A stretch of DNA of 49,241 bases from NCBI GenBank assembly GCA_017938645.1, contig JAGBBE010000125.1, positions 1-49,241 of the forward strand, given 5' to 3'. This document shows positions 35,750 to 44,562 of the stretch, in pieces. How positions within the stretch are numbered: position 1 is the first letter of the stretch; each line of letters opens with the position of its first letter. Position numbers and translations under genes: made by a program. This DNA comes from Clostridia bacterium. GTDB lineage: Bacteria > Bacillota_A > Clostridia > Christensenellales > Aristaeellaceae. The notes below the pieces were generated by a model that searched no databases, was not told where the DNA came from, and saw only the letters and a program-made list of their open reading frames with translations.

Positions 35750-36707
35750 AATGTCGATTGTCATTCCCGTATACTTTAACGCCGAAAACCTGCCGCCGCT
35801 GTATCAGGACATCAAGGAAAAGATCCTGGACAAGGTTGACTTTGACGTGGAAATCGTCATGGTGGACGACGGCAGCGGCGACGACAGCTACCGCGTGATG
35901 CTTTCCCTCGCCATGCAGGACGAGCGCATCCGCCTGTTCAAGCTGAGCCGCAACTTCGGCTCCGACGCGGCGGTTCTGTGCGGACTGGTCAACTCCACCG
36001 GCGACTGCGCGGTGGTGAAGGCCGCCGATTTGCAGGAGCCCACCGAAATGCTGCTGGAGATGTACGAAAAGTGGCAGGAGGGCTGCAACGTGGTGCTGGC
36101 CGTGCGCGAGGGCCGCGAGGAGAGCAAGGCGCAGGAGTTCTTTGCCGACATGTACTACGGCATGACGCGGAAGTTTGCGCTGTCCAACATGCCCAAAAAG
36201 GGCTTCGACGTCTTCCTCGTCGACCGCCGCGTGATCAGCGTGCTGGGCTCCATGGCCGAGCCCAACTCCGCGCTGGACGGCCAGCTGCTCTGGGCGGGCT
36301 TCAAAACCGGCACCGTCAGCTACATCCGCCGCGAGCGCAAAATCGGCAAATCCCGCTGGACGCTCAAAAAGAAGATCCGGCTGGTGGCCGACACGCTGTT
36401 TTCCTTCTCCACCGTGCCAATCACCTGCGTCACGGGACTGGGCTTCATCAGCGTGGTGATCTCGATTCTCTGGGCGCTGGACGCGTTTGTTTCCAAAATC
36501 ACCGGCCGCATCCCCGTGACCGGCTGGACGATGATGTTCATCTTCCAGCTTCTCTCCTTCGGCGTGATCATGCTGACGCTGGGCCTTCTGGGCGCATACC
36601 TGTGGCGCACGTTTGACGCATCCCGCCGCCGTCCGCCGTTTTTGATTGAAGTGGCCGACGGTCAGAAAGCCGAAGGACGCGACCGTATGCAGGGAGGAAA
36701 CGACTGA
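35742..36707 (+). CDS. GtrB/DPM1-like polyprenyl-phosphate glycosyltransferase
   Basis: 321 residues. The GT2 domain has MSIVIPVYFNAENL, VMVDDGSGDDS, LSRNFGSDAAVLCGL, KAADLQEP and the basic KIGKSRWTLKKKI. Two C-terminal membrane helices lie at about 228-252 and 263-289. This is the GtrB/ArnC/DPM layout: a sugar is moved from a nucleotide donor to undecaprenyl phosphate on the cytoplasmic face. A GTG at 35742 is chosen because GGAGG lies nine bases before it; it overlaps the upstream stop by eight bases. It most likely loads the deoxyaminosugar made by the preceding genes. Confidence 0.9.
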   Translation: MPKMSIVIPVYFNAENLPPLYQDIKEKILDKVDFDVEIVMVDDGSGDDSYRVMLSLAMQDERIRLFKLSRNFGSDAAVLCGLVNSTGDCAVVKAADLQEPTEMLLEMYEKWQEGCNVVLAVREGREESKAQEFFADMYYGMTRKFALSNMPKKGFDVFLVDRRVISVLGSMAEPNSALDGQLLWAGFKTGTVSYIRRERKIGKSRWTLKKKIRLVADTLFSFSTVPITCVTGLGFISVVISILWALDAFVSKITGRIPVTGWTMMFIFQLLSFGVIMLTLGLLGAYLWRTFDASRRRPPFLIEVADGQKAEGRDRMQGGND

Positions 36708-38428
36708 TGAAATACACCGCCAAACGCGCGCTGTGCTGGCTGATCGCCTTTGCGATGACCGCCGCCCTGATGGCCTTTGTCATCGGCTGCACGGACATCA
36801 CCTACGCTGAAAACGACGACGCCACCATCATGCGCGCCTTCATGGGCTACGAGTCCGGCGAGCCGGCCACGTTCCACATCATGATCCACGGCCTCCTGGC
36901 CATTCCGCTGGGAATGCTGTCTGCGGCGTTTCCCGATCTGCCGTGGTTTACCTACGCCCAGCTTGCGATGCTCGCTTTAAGCTGCCTGATCATCGCCAAG
37001 AGCATCATGCAGCTGTTTGCAAAGCACAAAAAGCCCCTGTGGCTGGGCGCGGTGTTTGCCGCTATGTTCCTGACCGTGCTTTGCATGAAGCACATCACCG
37101 AGCTCACCTTCACCATCACGGCGGCGGCTCTGGCCGCGGCTGCGGTTTTGCAGATGTTCTCCATCGACCATGACCGCGGAAGCTGGCGCGTGATCATCGG
37201 CATGCTGGGCGCGCTTTTGCTGGTGCTTCTGAGCTTTGCGCTTCGCTACGAGGGCGTCCTTGCGGTGCTGGCCTTCTGCGGCCTCGCCTTTGTGATGATC
37301 GTTCTTGACCAGTACGGTCTGGGCAAAAAGGCGAAGCGTTCCCTTCGCCCGATGGTGATCTCGCTTCTGATCATCGCCATTGCGCTTGGCGGCATGGTTG
37401 CCTTCCGCGAATGGGAGATCCAGGCAAACGACGCGCAGGCCTATCTCGACTGGCACGACGCGCGCTCCATGGTGATGGACTTCCACAACATCTACAACGT
37501 CCCGCAGGAGGCCATCGACATGGTCGGCTGGGATGAGGCCACCCGAAACGCCGTGCGCAAGTGGTTCTTCCTGGACGCAGACGTGACCACCGAGGCCTTC
37601 CAGACCCTCGACCGCTACATGGTGGAGCACGACACGCGCACCTTTACCGACCGCTTTGCCTCCGTGGGCACGCAGCTGTCTGAAATGTGGCGCGACTTCC
37701 CCATGGACATGCGCTGTCTGGGCCTGATTGCGCTTTCCGTGCTGCTGTGCCTGTTGTTTGCGATCCTTCGCAAAAAGGGCCGCGTTGTCCTCTCCCTTGC
37801 AATCGTACTGGCCATGTGCGCCGCGATGACCGTCTATCTCGGCTACGTACAGCGTCTGCCGCTGCGCGCCTTTATGATGATCATGCTGCCGCTTTCGGCC
37901 TTCGCCTTCGCCTTCCTGCCGGAGGTCCTGCCCGAAAAGCTTCCCGCAAACGCGCTGTGCCTTGTCCTGTGCGCTGCGTGGAGCGTGTTCTGCCTCGTGG
38001 GCGTCGTTCCCTCGCTGCTTCCCAGCGAGGAGGAGGAGCTGGTGCTTGGCAGCGCCATGGCCGACCTGGAGGAGTACGCGCTCATGGAGCCCGACTCCCT
38101 CATCCTCTACGACATCACCCTCTCCGGCTCCGACATGCGCGCCCTGCCCGACTACTCCGAGGGCGTGCCGCACAACCTGACCTTCTGGGGCGGCTGGGGC
38201 ATGCGGTCCGCCGAGAGCGTAAAGTTGTTTGAGTCCTTCGACATCGACGTCTTCAACTGCGACCCCGAAACCTTCCTGCGCGACGACGTCTTCCTGGCCA
38301 CCGGCGCCATCGACCCGCCGCCCACTCTGATGCTTGACTGGATCAGCGCCAAAACCGGCAAGGACGTCGACTGGGAAATCTGGTCGGAATGGGGCAATAT
38401 TTACATCCTGCATTTTTATGAGTACTGA
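36707..38428 (+). CDS. Polytopic GT-C-like membrane protein, paralogue 1
   Basis: 573 residues with about ten hydrophobic helices, the first at about 9-27. Directly after it the first outer loop has Asn-Asp-Asp at 36-38 (ENDDATIMRAFMGYESG), where GT-C enzymes place the catalytic acids. A C-terminal outer domain contains WGGWGMRS and DVFNCDPETFLRDDVF. The start overlaps the GtrB stop by one base (TGATG). In Gtr systems this position is held by the transferase that takes the sugar from the polyprenyl carrier outside the cell. I cannot assign a named family. Confidence 0.75.
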   Translation: MKYTAKRALCWLIAFAMTAALMAFVIGCTDITYAENDDATIMRAFMGYESGEPATFHIMIHGLLAIPLGMLSAAFPDLPWFTYAQLAMLALSCLIIAKSIMQLFAKHKKPLWLGAVFAAMFLTVLCMKHITELTFTITAAALAAAAVLQMFSIDHDRGSWRVIIGMLGALLLVLLSFALRYEGVLAVLAFCGLAFVMIVLDQYGLGKKAKRSLRPMVISLLIIAIALGGMVAFREWEIQANDAQAYLDWHDARSMVMDFHNIYNVPQEAIDMVGWDEATRNAVRKWFFLDADVTTEAFQTLDRYMVEHDTRTFTDRFASVGTQLSEMWRDFPMDMRCLGLIALSVLLCLLFAILRKKGRVVLSLAIVLAMCAAMTVYLGYVQRLPLRAFMMIMLPLSAFAFAFLPEVLPEKLPANALCLVLCAAWSVFCLVGVVPSLLPSEEEELVLGSAMADLEEYALMEPDSLILYDITLSGSDMRALPDYSEGVPHNLTFWGGWGMRSAESVKLFESFDIDVFNCDPETFLRDDVFLATGAIDPPPTLMLDWISAKTGKDVDWEIWSEWGNIYILHFYEY

Positions 38429-38439
38429 GGAGCTTCGCT

Positions 38440-40152
38440 ATGGCACGAGATGAACGCACGCTTCGGCGGATGGCATGGGGGATTGCGTTTCTGATGACGG
38501 CTGTGCTGTACACCCTCATCGCCGTTAGGATGGATGTGCGTTTCATCACCAACGACGATCCGTCCATCATGCGTTCCCTCATGGGCTATGAGAGCGGTTC
38601 GCCCGCGCCGTTTCACATCTACGTGCATGGCTTCCTCATCCGGCCTTTGGGCTGGCTTCATACCATTGCACCGCTGTTTCCGTGGTTTACATGGGTGCAG
38701 CTTGGACTGATTTTTCTCGCTCTTGTGATCATCTCCAAAAGCCTGATGCAGTGTTTCCTGCTTCATGGAAAGCCCATGTGGATCGGCGCAGGCTTTGCCG
38801 CCGCTTTCCTGATTGCTTTCGGGCTGGGGTATGCTGTGCACATCACCTATACGCAGACGGCGGCGCTGCTGGGCGCTGCAGCGGTTGCGCAGATGCTCTC
38901 AGCCGATTTTGAAACGCCCTCCGGCATCCTGCGCGGCATGCTTGCGTCTGCCGCGCTGCTTCTTCTGGCCTATGCGCTGCGCCAGCAGACGCTTCTGTCG
39001 ACGCTGCCCTATCTGGGACTTGCCTTTGTGTATCTGTTGTGGGATCGAGGCTTTGCGCGCTGTCTGCTTCCGATGGCAAAGGCGCTGGTCGTAACCATCG
39101 TGCTGCTTGCGGTGATGCTGGGGTTCCGTCAATGGGAAGTGCAGCATTATGCGCCCGCCTTTGCCGCATGGAATGACGCGCGTATCGAAGCGCTGGATCA
39201 CGGCACGCTGGAGGATTTCCCGCCGGAGGCGCTTGAAGCCGCCGGATGGGACGAACACACCCATCATAATACGAAAAGCTGGTTCTTTCTCGACAACGAT
39301 CTCACCACCGAATCGCTTGAATCCATCAACGCCTACCGCCGCAGCCACGACGCACGAACCCCGACCGATCTCCTGCGCGAAGCAAAAGCCACGCTCAAGG
39401 CGACCTCGCAGGAGGATCCCTCCGCCTTCCCACGCATGGCCATCGGTCTTTTTGCGCTTGCCGCCGCCTTCGTCGGTGCGCTGCTGAGCCCCGGAAAGCG
39501 GCTGCGGCTTGTGTTCGTTCTGCTGTGCGCGCTCATTGGAACTGGCGTGATGATTGCTTATCTGTCGCTGCAGGGCAGGCTTCCCATGCGCGCCGTGGCG
39601 GCGGTGGCGCTGCCTGCCATCGTTCTGGCATTCGGAATGCTCCCTGCCTGCACGCCGCACATCCGTCTGTCCAACGCGGCGCTGTGCGCGCTGGCGGCGT
39701 TTCTGATTCTCTATTCCAACGCGCAGATTTCCTCTCGCGTCCCTTTCTTCCTCGATTACGGCGAACCCTACACCTGCATTGAAATCGATGATCTGGAGGA
39801 ATACGCCGCAGCGCGTCCGGACTGCCTGTTCATCACCGACATCTCTCTTTTGGACTGGGATTACTGCGCCTTCCCGGACTACCCGGACGGCCTTTCGCAC
39901 AACATCTCCGCATGGGGCGGCTGGCACATCCGTTCGCCGGAAAACGAGGCGCTGTTTGAGCGTTTCGGCATAGACGTATGGAATTTCCCGCCCGATACCT
40001 TCCTGCGCGATGACGTCTACGTCGCCACACTCAGCGACGAAGCACCCGAAGCCATGCTCGAATGGCTGAGCGCCGAAACCGGCAAAACGATTGGCTGGGA
40101 TGTGTACACCGAGTACGGAAGCATTTTCATTACATATTTTTACGAGGAGTAA
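38440..40152 (+). CDS. Polytopic GT-C-like membrane protein, paralogue 2
   Basis: 570 residues, collinear with the genes on both sides: the same first-loop motif (Asn38-Asp39-Asp40 in TNDDPSIMRSLMGYESG), the HIYVHGFLI helix start, a middle loop with ALEAAGWDEHTHHNTKSWFF, and the C-terminal WGGWHIRS and FPPDTFLRDDVY. GAGGAG precedes the ATG, 11 bases after the previous stop. Divergence is spread over the whole length, so this is an old duplication. Different acceptor or linkage specificity is the simplest reason to keep three copies. Confidence 0.75.
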   Translation: MARDERTLRRMAWGIAFLMTAVLYTLIAVRMDVRFITNDDPSIMRSLMGYESGSPAPFHIYVHGFLIRPLGWLHTIAPLFPWFTWVQLGLIFLALVIISKSLMQCFLLHGKPMWIGAGFAAAFLIAFGLGYAVHITYTQTAALLGAAAVAQMLSADFETPSGILRGMLASAALLLLAYALRQQTLLSTLPYLGLAFVYLLWDRGFARCLLPMAKALVVTIVLLAVMLGFRQWEVQHYAPAFAAWNDARIEALDHGTLEDFPPEALEAAGWDEHTHHNTKSWFFLDNDLTTESLESINAYRRSHDARTPTDLLREAKATLKATSQEDPSAFPRMAIGLFALAAAFVGALLSPGKRLRLVFVLLCALIGTGVMIAYLSLQGRLPMRAVAAVALPAIVLAFGMLPACTPHIRLSNAALCALAAFLILYSNAQISSRVPFFLDYGEPYTCIEIDDLEEYAAARPDCLFITDISLLDWDYCAFPDYPDGLSHNISAWGGWHIRSPENEALFERFGIDVWNFPPDTFLRDDVYVATLSDEAPEAMLEWLSAETGKTIGWDVYTEYGSIFITYFYEE

Positions 40153-40154
40153 GC

Positions 40155-41897
40155 ATGAAACAACTCTGCCGCCGCACCGCATGGCTGATCGCCTTTCTGA
40201 TGACAGCCGTGCTTTACGCCTTTATCGCCCTTAAAATGGATGTGCGCTTCGCCATGAACGACGATGCCATCATCCAGCGTGCGCTCATGGGCTATGAAAC
40301 CGGCAGACCCGCCGCGTTTCATCTCTACACGCACGGGCTGCTGGTGTGGCCGATGTTCGTGCTGTACTCGCTCTTTCCTCTCCTGCCGTGGTATGCCATA
40401 ACCCAGCTTGCGCTGATGTTCCTCGCCCTGACGGTGATTGCCAAAGGCCTGATGCAGGTCTTTGTGCGCTATGGAAAGCCCATGTGGGCAGGCGCAGTGC
40501 TTGCGGCGGCGTTCTTCGTGGCTTTCGGGCTGGAGTATGTGACGCAGTTCACCTTCACCTACACGGCGGCGCTGCTGGGCGCAGCGGCTGCGGCGCAGGT
40601 GATGTCCATCGACTATGCTCATGCCTCCGACCGGCAGATCGTTTGCGGAATGCTGGGCGCAGCCGGGCTGGTTTCGCTGTGCTACGCCATCCGCCTCGAC
40701 GCGCCTCTGCCTGCCATTGCCTACTGCGGACTGGCGTTCCTGTTCGTCTTCTGGGAACATTTCGGCTCTGGCAAAAAGACCAGACGAAATCCGCGTCCCA
40801 TGCTGGTTTCGCTGCTCCTGATCGCCGTCGTGCTCGGCGGCATGGTGGGCGTCCGTCAGATCGAAATGGCCGTGAACGCCTCGCCCGAATACACGCAGTG
40901 GCACAACGAACGCTCCGAGGCGCTGGACTACCGTGGATTATCCAACGTACCACAGGAGGCGCTGGATGCTGCCGGATGGGACGAAACCACGCTCAGGCTT
41001 GCGCAGAACTGGTGCTTTCTGGACGGTGATATCAGCACCGAAGCGCTGCAAACGATCAACGACGCGCTGGAGGAGCGGGATACGAGGACGGTTGACGACC
41101 ATCTCAACGATATAAAACGGATTGTCCGTGGACGAGTAACCAAAAGCGCTTACGCCTTCAAAATCATGGCGATGGCCGCCATTGCAGGCCTTGCAGCCTT
41201 TATTGGCGCATTATTTATGAAAGGCCGAAGGCTGCGGCTTCTGTTTTCGCTTGTATGCACAGCCGGTGGACTTCTGTTGATGATTGTCTATCTCGCCCTG
41301 CAGGGACGGCTTCCTCTGCGCGCTGTCAGCGCTGCTGCAATGCCGGCCATTGTAATGACTCTCTGTCTTTTGCCGGCTTGTCTCCCGTGCACGCGTATAT
41401 CCCGTCTTTTCCTGTATGCGGTAACAGCGGCTGTGCTCATTCATACGCTGGTCAGCGTCGCTCCGCTCTACCGTCTTCTCCAGCGCTATCCATGGACAGA
41501 AGCACCCGGAAGAGCCTATGCCGAACTGGAGTCCTATGCCGTGCAGCATCCGGACTGTCTGTATATAGCCGATACAGAGATTGCAACCACCGACACCAAT
41601 CCCTTCCCATCCTATCCCGACGGCCTGCCCATGAACATCTCCTACTGGGGCGGCTGGGACATGCGCTCTCCTGCCAGCGAAGCGCTGTTTGAACGCTTCG
41701 GGCTGGATGTGTGGGACTTCGGCGCGGAAAGCTTCCTGCGCGAGGATGTGTTCCTCGCAACTACGCAGGCAGATCCGCCGCAATTCCTGACCGACTGGAT
41801 CTGCGCCGAAACCGCCAACCCCATCACCTGGGACGTCATCGCCCACGAAGGCGGCATCTACATCCTCCACTTCCGCGAAAACGGAGGCAGCACATGA
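40155..41897 (+). CDS. Polytopic GT-C-like membrane protein, paralogue 3
   Basis: 580 residues. Asn35-Asp36-Asp37 in the first outer loop (MNDDAIIQRALMGYETG), a middle ALDAAGWDETTLRLAQNWCFL, and C-terminal WGGWDMRS and FGAESFLREDVF. It is closer to paralogue 2 than to 1 in the N-terminal part. The start was moved to 40155, two bases after the preceding stop, after GAGGAG. Its last codons overlap the GtrA start (ATGA). Same inferred role as its two neighbours. Confidence 0.75.
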   Translation: MKQLCRRTAWLIAFLMTAVLYAFIALKMDVRFAMNDDAIIQRALMGYETGRPAAFHLYTHGLLVWPMFVLYSLFPLLPWYAITQLALMFLALTVIAKGLMQVFVRYGKPMWAGAVLAAAFFVAFGLEYVTQFTFTYTAALLGAAAAAQVMSIDYAHASDRQIVCGMLGAAGLVSLCYAIRLDAPLPAIAYCGLAFLFVFWEHFGSGKKTRRNPRPMLVSLLLIAVVLGGMVGVRQIEMAVNASPEYTQWHNERSEALDYRGLSNVPQEALDAAGWDETTLRLAQNWCFLDGDISTEALQTINDALEERDTRTVDDHLNDIKRIVRGRVTKSAYAFKIMAMAAIAGLAAFIGALFMKGRRLRLLFSLVCTAGGLLLMIVYLALQGRLPLRAVSAAAMPAIVMTLCLLPACLPCTRISRLFLYAVTAAVLIHTLVSVAPLYRLLQRYPWTEAPGRAYAELESYAVQHPDCLYIADTEIATTDTNPFPSYPDGLPMNISYWGGWDMRSPASEALFERFGLDVWDFGAESFLREDVFLATTQADPPQFLTDWICAETANPITWDVIAHEGGIYILHFRENGGST

Positions 41898-42292
41898 TTC
41901 AACGCATCTGGCAGTTTGTCAAATTCGGCATTGTGGGCGTGAGCAACACAGCCATTTCGTACGCTGTGTACCTTTTGTGCGTTAAGCTGGGCGTGCACTA
42001 CGTCATCGCCGACGGGCTGGGGCTGGTAATCAGCACGATCAACGCCTATTACTGGAATAACCGCTGTGTCTTTGGCGACGGAACGAAAAAGACCTTCCGC
42101 GAGCACTTCGTAACGTGGCTGAAGACTCTCACGGCGTATGGCGGGACTTTTGTGCTTAATTCCCTCATGCTGATTCTCTGGGTGGAAATTCTTCATGTCC
42201 CGGAAGCCTTCGCGCCGCTTCTGAACCTGCTGATCACCATTCCGGTCAACTTCGTCATCAACAAGTACTGGACATTCCGGAAAAAGCCATAA
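41894..42292 (+). CDS. GtrA-family membrane protein (putative polyprenyl-phosphate-sugar flippase)
   Basis: 132 residues, four helices, with the family hallmarks FVKFGIVGVSNTAISY at the start, STINAYYWNNRCVF in the middle and VNFVINKYWTFR at the end. GtrA proteins are thought to flip undecaprenyl-phosphate-linked sugars across the membrane. The ATG overlaps the stop of the third GT-C-like gene. It closes the operon and is followed by a terminator. Confidence 0.93.
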   Translation: MIQRIWQFVKFGIVGVSNTAISYAVYLLCVKLGVHYVIADGLGLVISTINAYYWNNRCVFGDGTKKTFREHFVTWLKTLTAYGGTFVLNSLMLILWVEILHVPEAFAPLLNLLITIPVNFVINKYWTFRKKP

Positions 42293-42301
42293 TCCGCAAA
42301 C

Positions 42302-42343
42302 GGAGCCGCTGCAGAAATTCACTCTGCCGCGGCTCCATTTTTT
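42302..42343 (+). terminator. Rho-independent terminator of the deoxyaminosugar/Gtr operon
   Basis: GGAGCCGC (42302-42309) pairs with GCGGCTCC (42329-42336). An inner GCAGA/TCTGC stem lies around a 7-base loop. Then A and six T. Confidence 0.92.
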
Positions 42344-42361
42344 CACCTGCGCCTTTGTACA

Positions 42362-42391
42362 TTGCAAATCCATCCGTCTGTGTGGTACAAT
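42362..42391 (+). promoter_or_regulatory. Probable promoter of galM operon
   Basis: TTGCAA (42362-42367), 18-base spacer, TACAAT (42386-42391). AGGAGG at 42422-42427 and ATG at 42439 follow. Confidence 0.55.
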
Positions 42392-42438
42392 AACAAAAGA
42401 TTCCAAATCGAAAAAACATAAAGGAGGCTTATCTTCCT

Positions 42439-43497
42439 ATGAGCATTTCCACCCATCTCTTCGGCACGACCCCCGCAGGCGAACAGGTAACCGAATACAC
42501 CCTGACCAATGAAACCGGCGCGAGCGTTTCCATCATCGATTTCGGCGGCATCATCACCAAAATCATGGTGCCCGACCGCGACGGCAAGCTCGGCGATGTA
42601 AACCTCTCCTTTAACGACGTGGCCATGTACGCCGGTCCCGACAACAACAGCATGGGCGCGCTGATCGGCCGCGTTGGCAACCGCATTGCCGACGCCACCT
42701 TCGACCTTGACTGCCAGACCTACGTGCTGGCCAAGAACAATGGCCGCAACAACCTTCACGGCGGCCCGGTGGGCTTCAACATGCGTATGTGGGAAGCCGA
42801 ACCCGCTGAGATCGACGGCGACCCGGCGCTGATTCTGCGTCTGGTCAGCGAGGACGGCGATCAGGGCTTCCCGGGTCAGCTGGAAGTGCAGGTGACCTAT
42901 GCCTTCTCCAAGGATAACGAGCTGCTCATCCACTACGAGGCCGTCACCGACAAGGCCACGCTGTGCAACCTGACCAACCACGCCTACTTCAACCTCGACG
43001 GCCATGATGCGGGCGACGTGCGCGGCCACGAGATGCAGATCTTCGCACCCAGCGTCAACGAAGTGTCTCCCGACCTCATTCCCACCGGCAAGCTGGTTCC
43101 TGTGGGCGAAACCGTGTATGACTTCTCCGAGATGAAGCGCATGGGCGACGTGCTGGATCACACCGCGACCGATCCTGTGATGAACGCTGCCGGCGGCGTG
43201 GACTTCAACTACTGCGCCGGACGCGACCGCGAGACCAAGCTGATTGCGACCCTGTACTCTCCCAGAACCGGCCGCGTGATGGACGTCATCACCGACCAGC
43301 CCGGCGTGCAGTGCTATACCGGCCAGGGTCTCAACGTGACCGGCAAGGACGGCGTGCACTACGGCGCATATGCCGGCATGTGCCTGGAAACCCAGCACTA
43401 TCCGGACGCCATTCATCATCCTGAGTTCGCCACCATCGTGCTGCGCCCGCAGGATACCTACGATACCTTTACCATCTACCGTTTCTCCGTGAAGTAA
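42439..43497 (+). CDS. galM: Aldose 1-epimerase (galactose mutarotase)
   Basis: 352 residues, normal length. Motifs are GGIITKIMVPDRDGK, the substrate-binding GRVGNRI, NNGRNNLHGG with catalytic His, NLTNHAYFNLDGH with the second His, and a C-terminal segment GMCLETQHYPDAIHH that supplies the catalytic Glu. It interconverts alpha and beta anomers of hexoses in the cytoplasm. It leads a three-gene run with no terminator inside. Confidence 0.95.
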   Translation: MSISTHLFGTTPAGEQVTEYTLTNETGASVSIIDFGGIITKIMVPDRDGKLGDVNLSFNDVAMYAGPDNNSMGALIGRVGNRIADATFDLDCQTYVLAKNNGRNNLHGGPVGFNMRMWEAEPAEIDGDPALILRLVSEDGDQGFPGQLEVQVTYAFSKDNELLIHYEAVTDKATLCNLTNHAYFNLDGHDAGDVRGHEMQIFAPSVNEVSPDLIPTGKLVPVGETVYDFSEMKRMGDVLDHTATDPVMNAAGGVDFNYCAGRDRETKLIATLYSPRTGRVMDVITDQPGVQCYTGQGLNVTGKDGVHYGAYAGMCLETQHYPDAIHHPEFATIVLRPQDTYDTFTIYRFSVK

Positions 43498-43518
43498 TCT
43501 GACCTTTGGAGTGATCGG

Positions 43519-44547
43519 ATGACTGCTGCCATTGCCAAATCAAAGCCGGGACGCATCCCGGAGCTGGACTGGATCCGCGGGGTTTCGGCGCTGTTTGTGA
43601 TGCTGTTTCACTACACGGTCACCTACGGCAGCACCGTGGGCTGGCCGGTGGTCATCCAGCGCGGATGGGGAGCCGTGAGCGCGTTTTACCTGCTCAGCGG
43701 CTTCCTGACCGCATCAGCGCTCAAAGAAAGTTCAAAGGCGCTTGGCTATCTGGTCAAGCGCGGACGCAGGCTCTATCCGCCGTACTGGGTGTGCATGCTC
43801 ATGACCTCGGCGCTGATGATCCTGTTCTACCCGCCGTTTGCGCCCGACCGCGACACGATCGTGATGAACCTGACGATGCTGCAGTGGCTCACGCGCACGC
43901 CCCATGTGGACGCGGCCTACTGGACCATGCAGTATGAGTTCCGGTTCTACCTCATCATCGCCGCGATCCTGCTCATCCGTCAGCAGAAGCACCTGAAATG
44001 GTTTACCATTCTGTGGGTGCTCGCGTCGTTTGTGCTGTTTGAACTGTTCATCAATCAGGGGATCACGCGCCGTATGGTGCGGCTTCCGTATCTGTGGATC
44101 ACGCCCGAAAACTGTGCGCCGTTTGCCTCCGGCGTCTTTCTGGCTCTTTTGAAGAAGAACCATAAGGATATTGTGTCGTGGATCGGCCTTGTGCTGGCGC
44201 TGGCGCTCTGCGTGTTTGCACAGTCGGATGGACATATCATCGGCCATCTCACCTGCGCTGCCGTCGTGGGCGCGGCCATCTTCCTTCGCAAGTCCGCACG
44301 CCTGAGCGAGGGCTATCTGCGCGTGGTGGAACGTTTGGACAACGGCGTTTTCCGTCCGCTCAAATGGATGGCGGCCATCTCGTTCCCGTTCTATCTGCTG
44401 CACCAGAACATCGGCCTGGCGATCCTCAACAAGCTTGGCGCGCACGGCCTGACCTCCGAATGGACGATCCTGATTCCCATCGCCGTTGTGGCCGCGCTTT
44501 CCTGGCTGGTACACCGCTTTGTGGAAGTTCCCCTTTCCCGTTCCTGA
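43519..44547 (+). CDS. Acyltransferase family 3 (OafA/YrhL-like) membrane protein
   Basis: 342 residues, about ten helices. The N-terminal signature is ELDWIRGVSALFVMLFHYT, with the family Arg and His on helix 1. AFYLLSGFLTA follows, then RRLYPPYWVCML and YWTMQYEFRFYLI. These enzymes O-acylate surface glycans using cytoplasmic acyl-CoA. It lacks the C-terminal SGNH domain. It lies 21 bases after galM. It may modify the wall polymer made elsewhere in the window. Confidence 0.9.
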   Translation: MTAAIAKSKPGRIPELDWIRGVSALFVMLFHYTVTYGSTVGWPVVIQRGWGAVSAFYLLSGFLTASALKESSKALGYLVKRGRRLYPPYWVCMLMTSALMILFYPPFAPDRDTIVMNLTMLQWLTRTPHVDAAYWTMQYEFRFYLIIAAILLIRQQKHLKWFTILWVLASFVLFELFINQGITRRMVRLPYLWITPENCAPFASGVFLALLKKNHKDIVSWIGLVLALALCVFAQSDGHIIGHLTCAAVVGAAIFLRKSARLSEGYLRVVERLDNGVFRPLKWMAAISFPFYLLHQNIGLAILNKLGAHGLTSEWTILIPIAVVAALSWLVHRFVEVPLSRS

Positions 44548-44562
44548 ACGAAAGGAGCCCGT

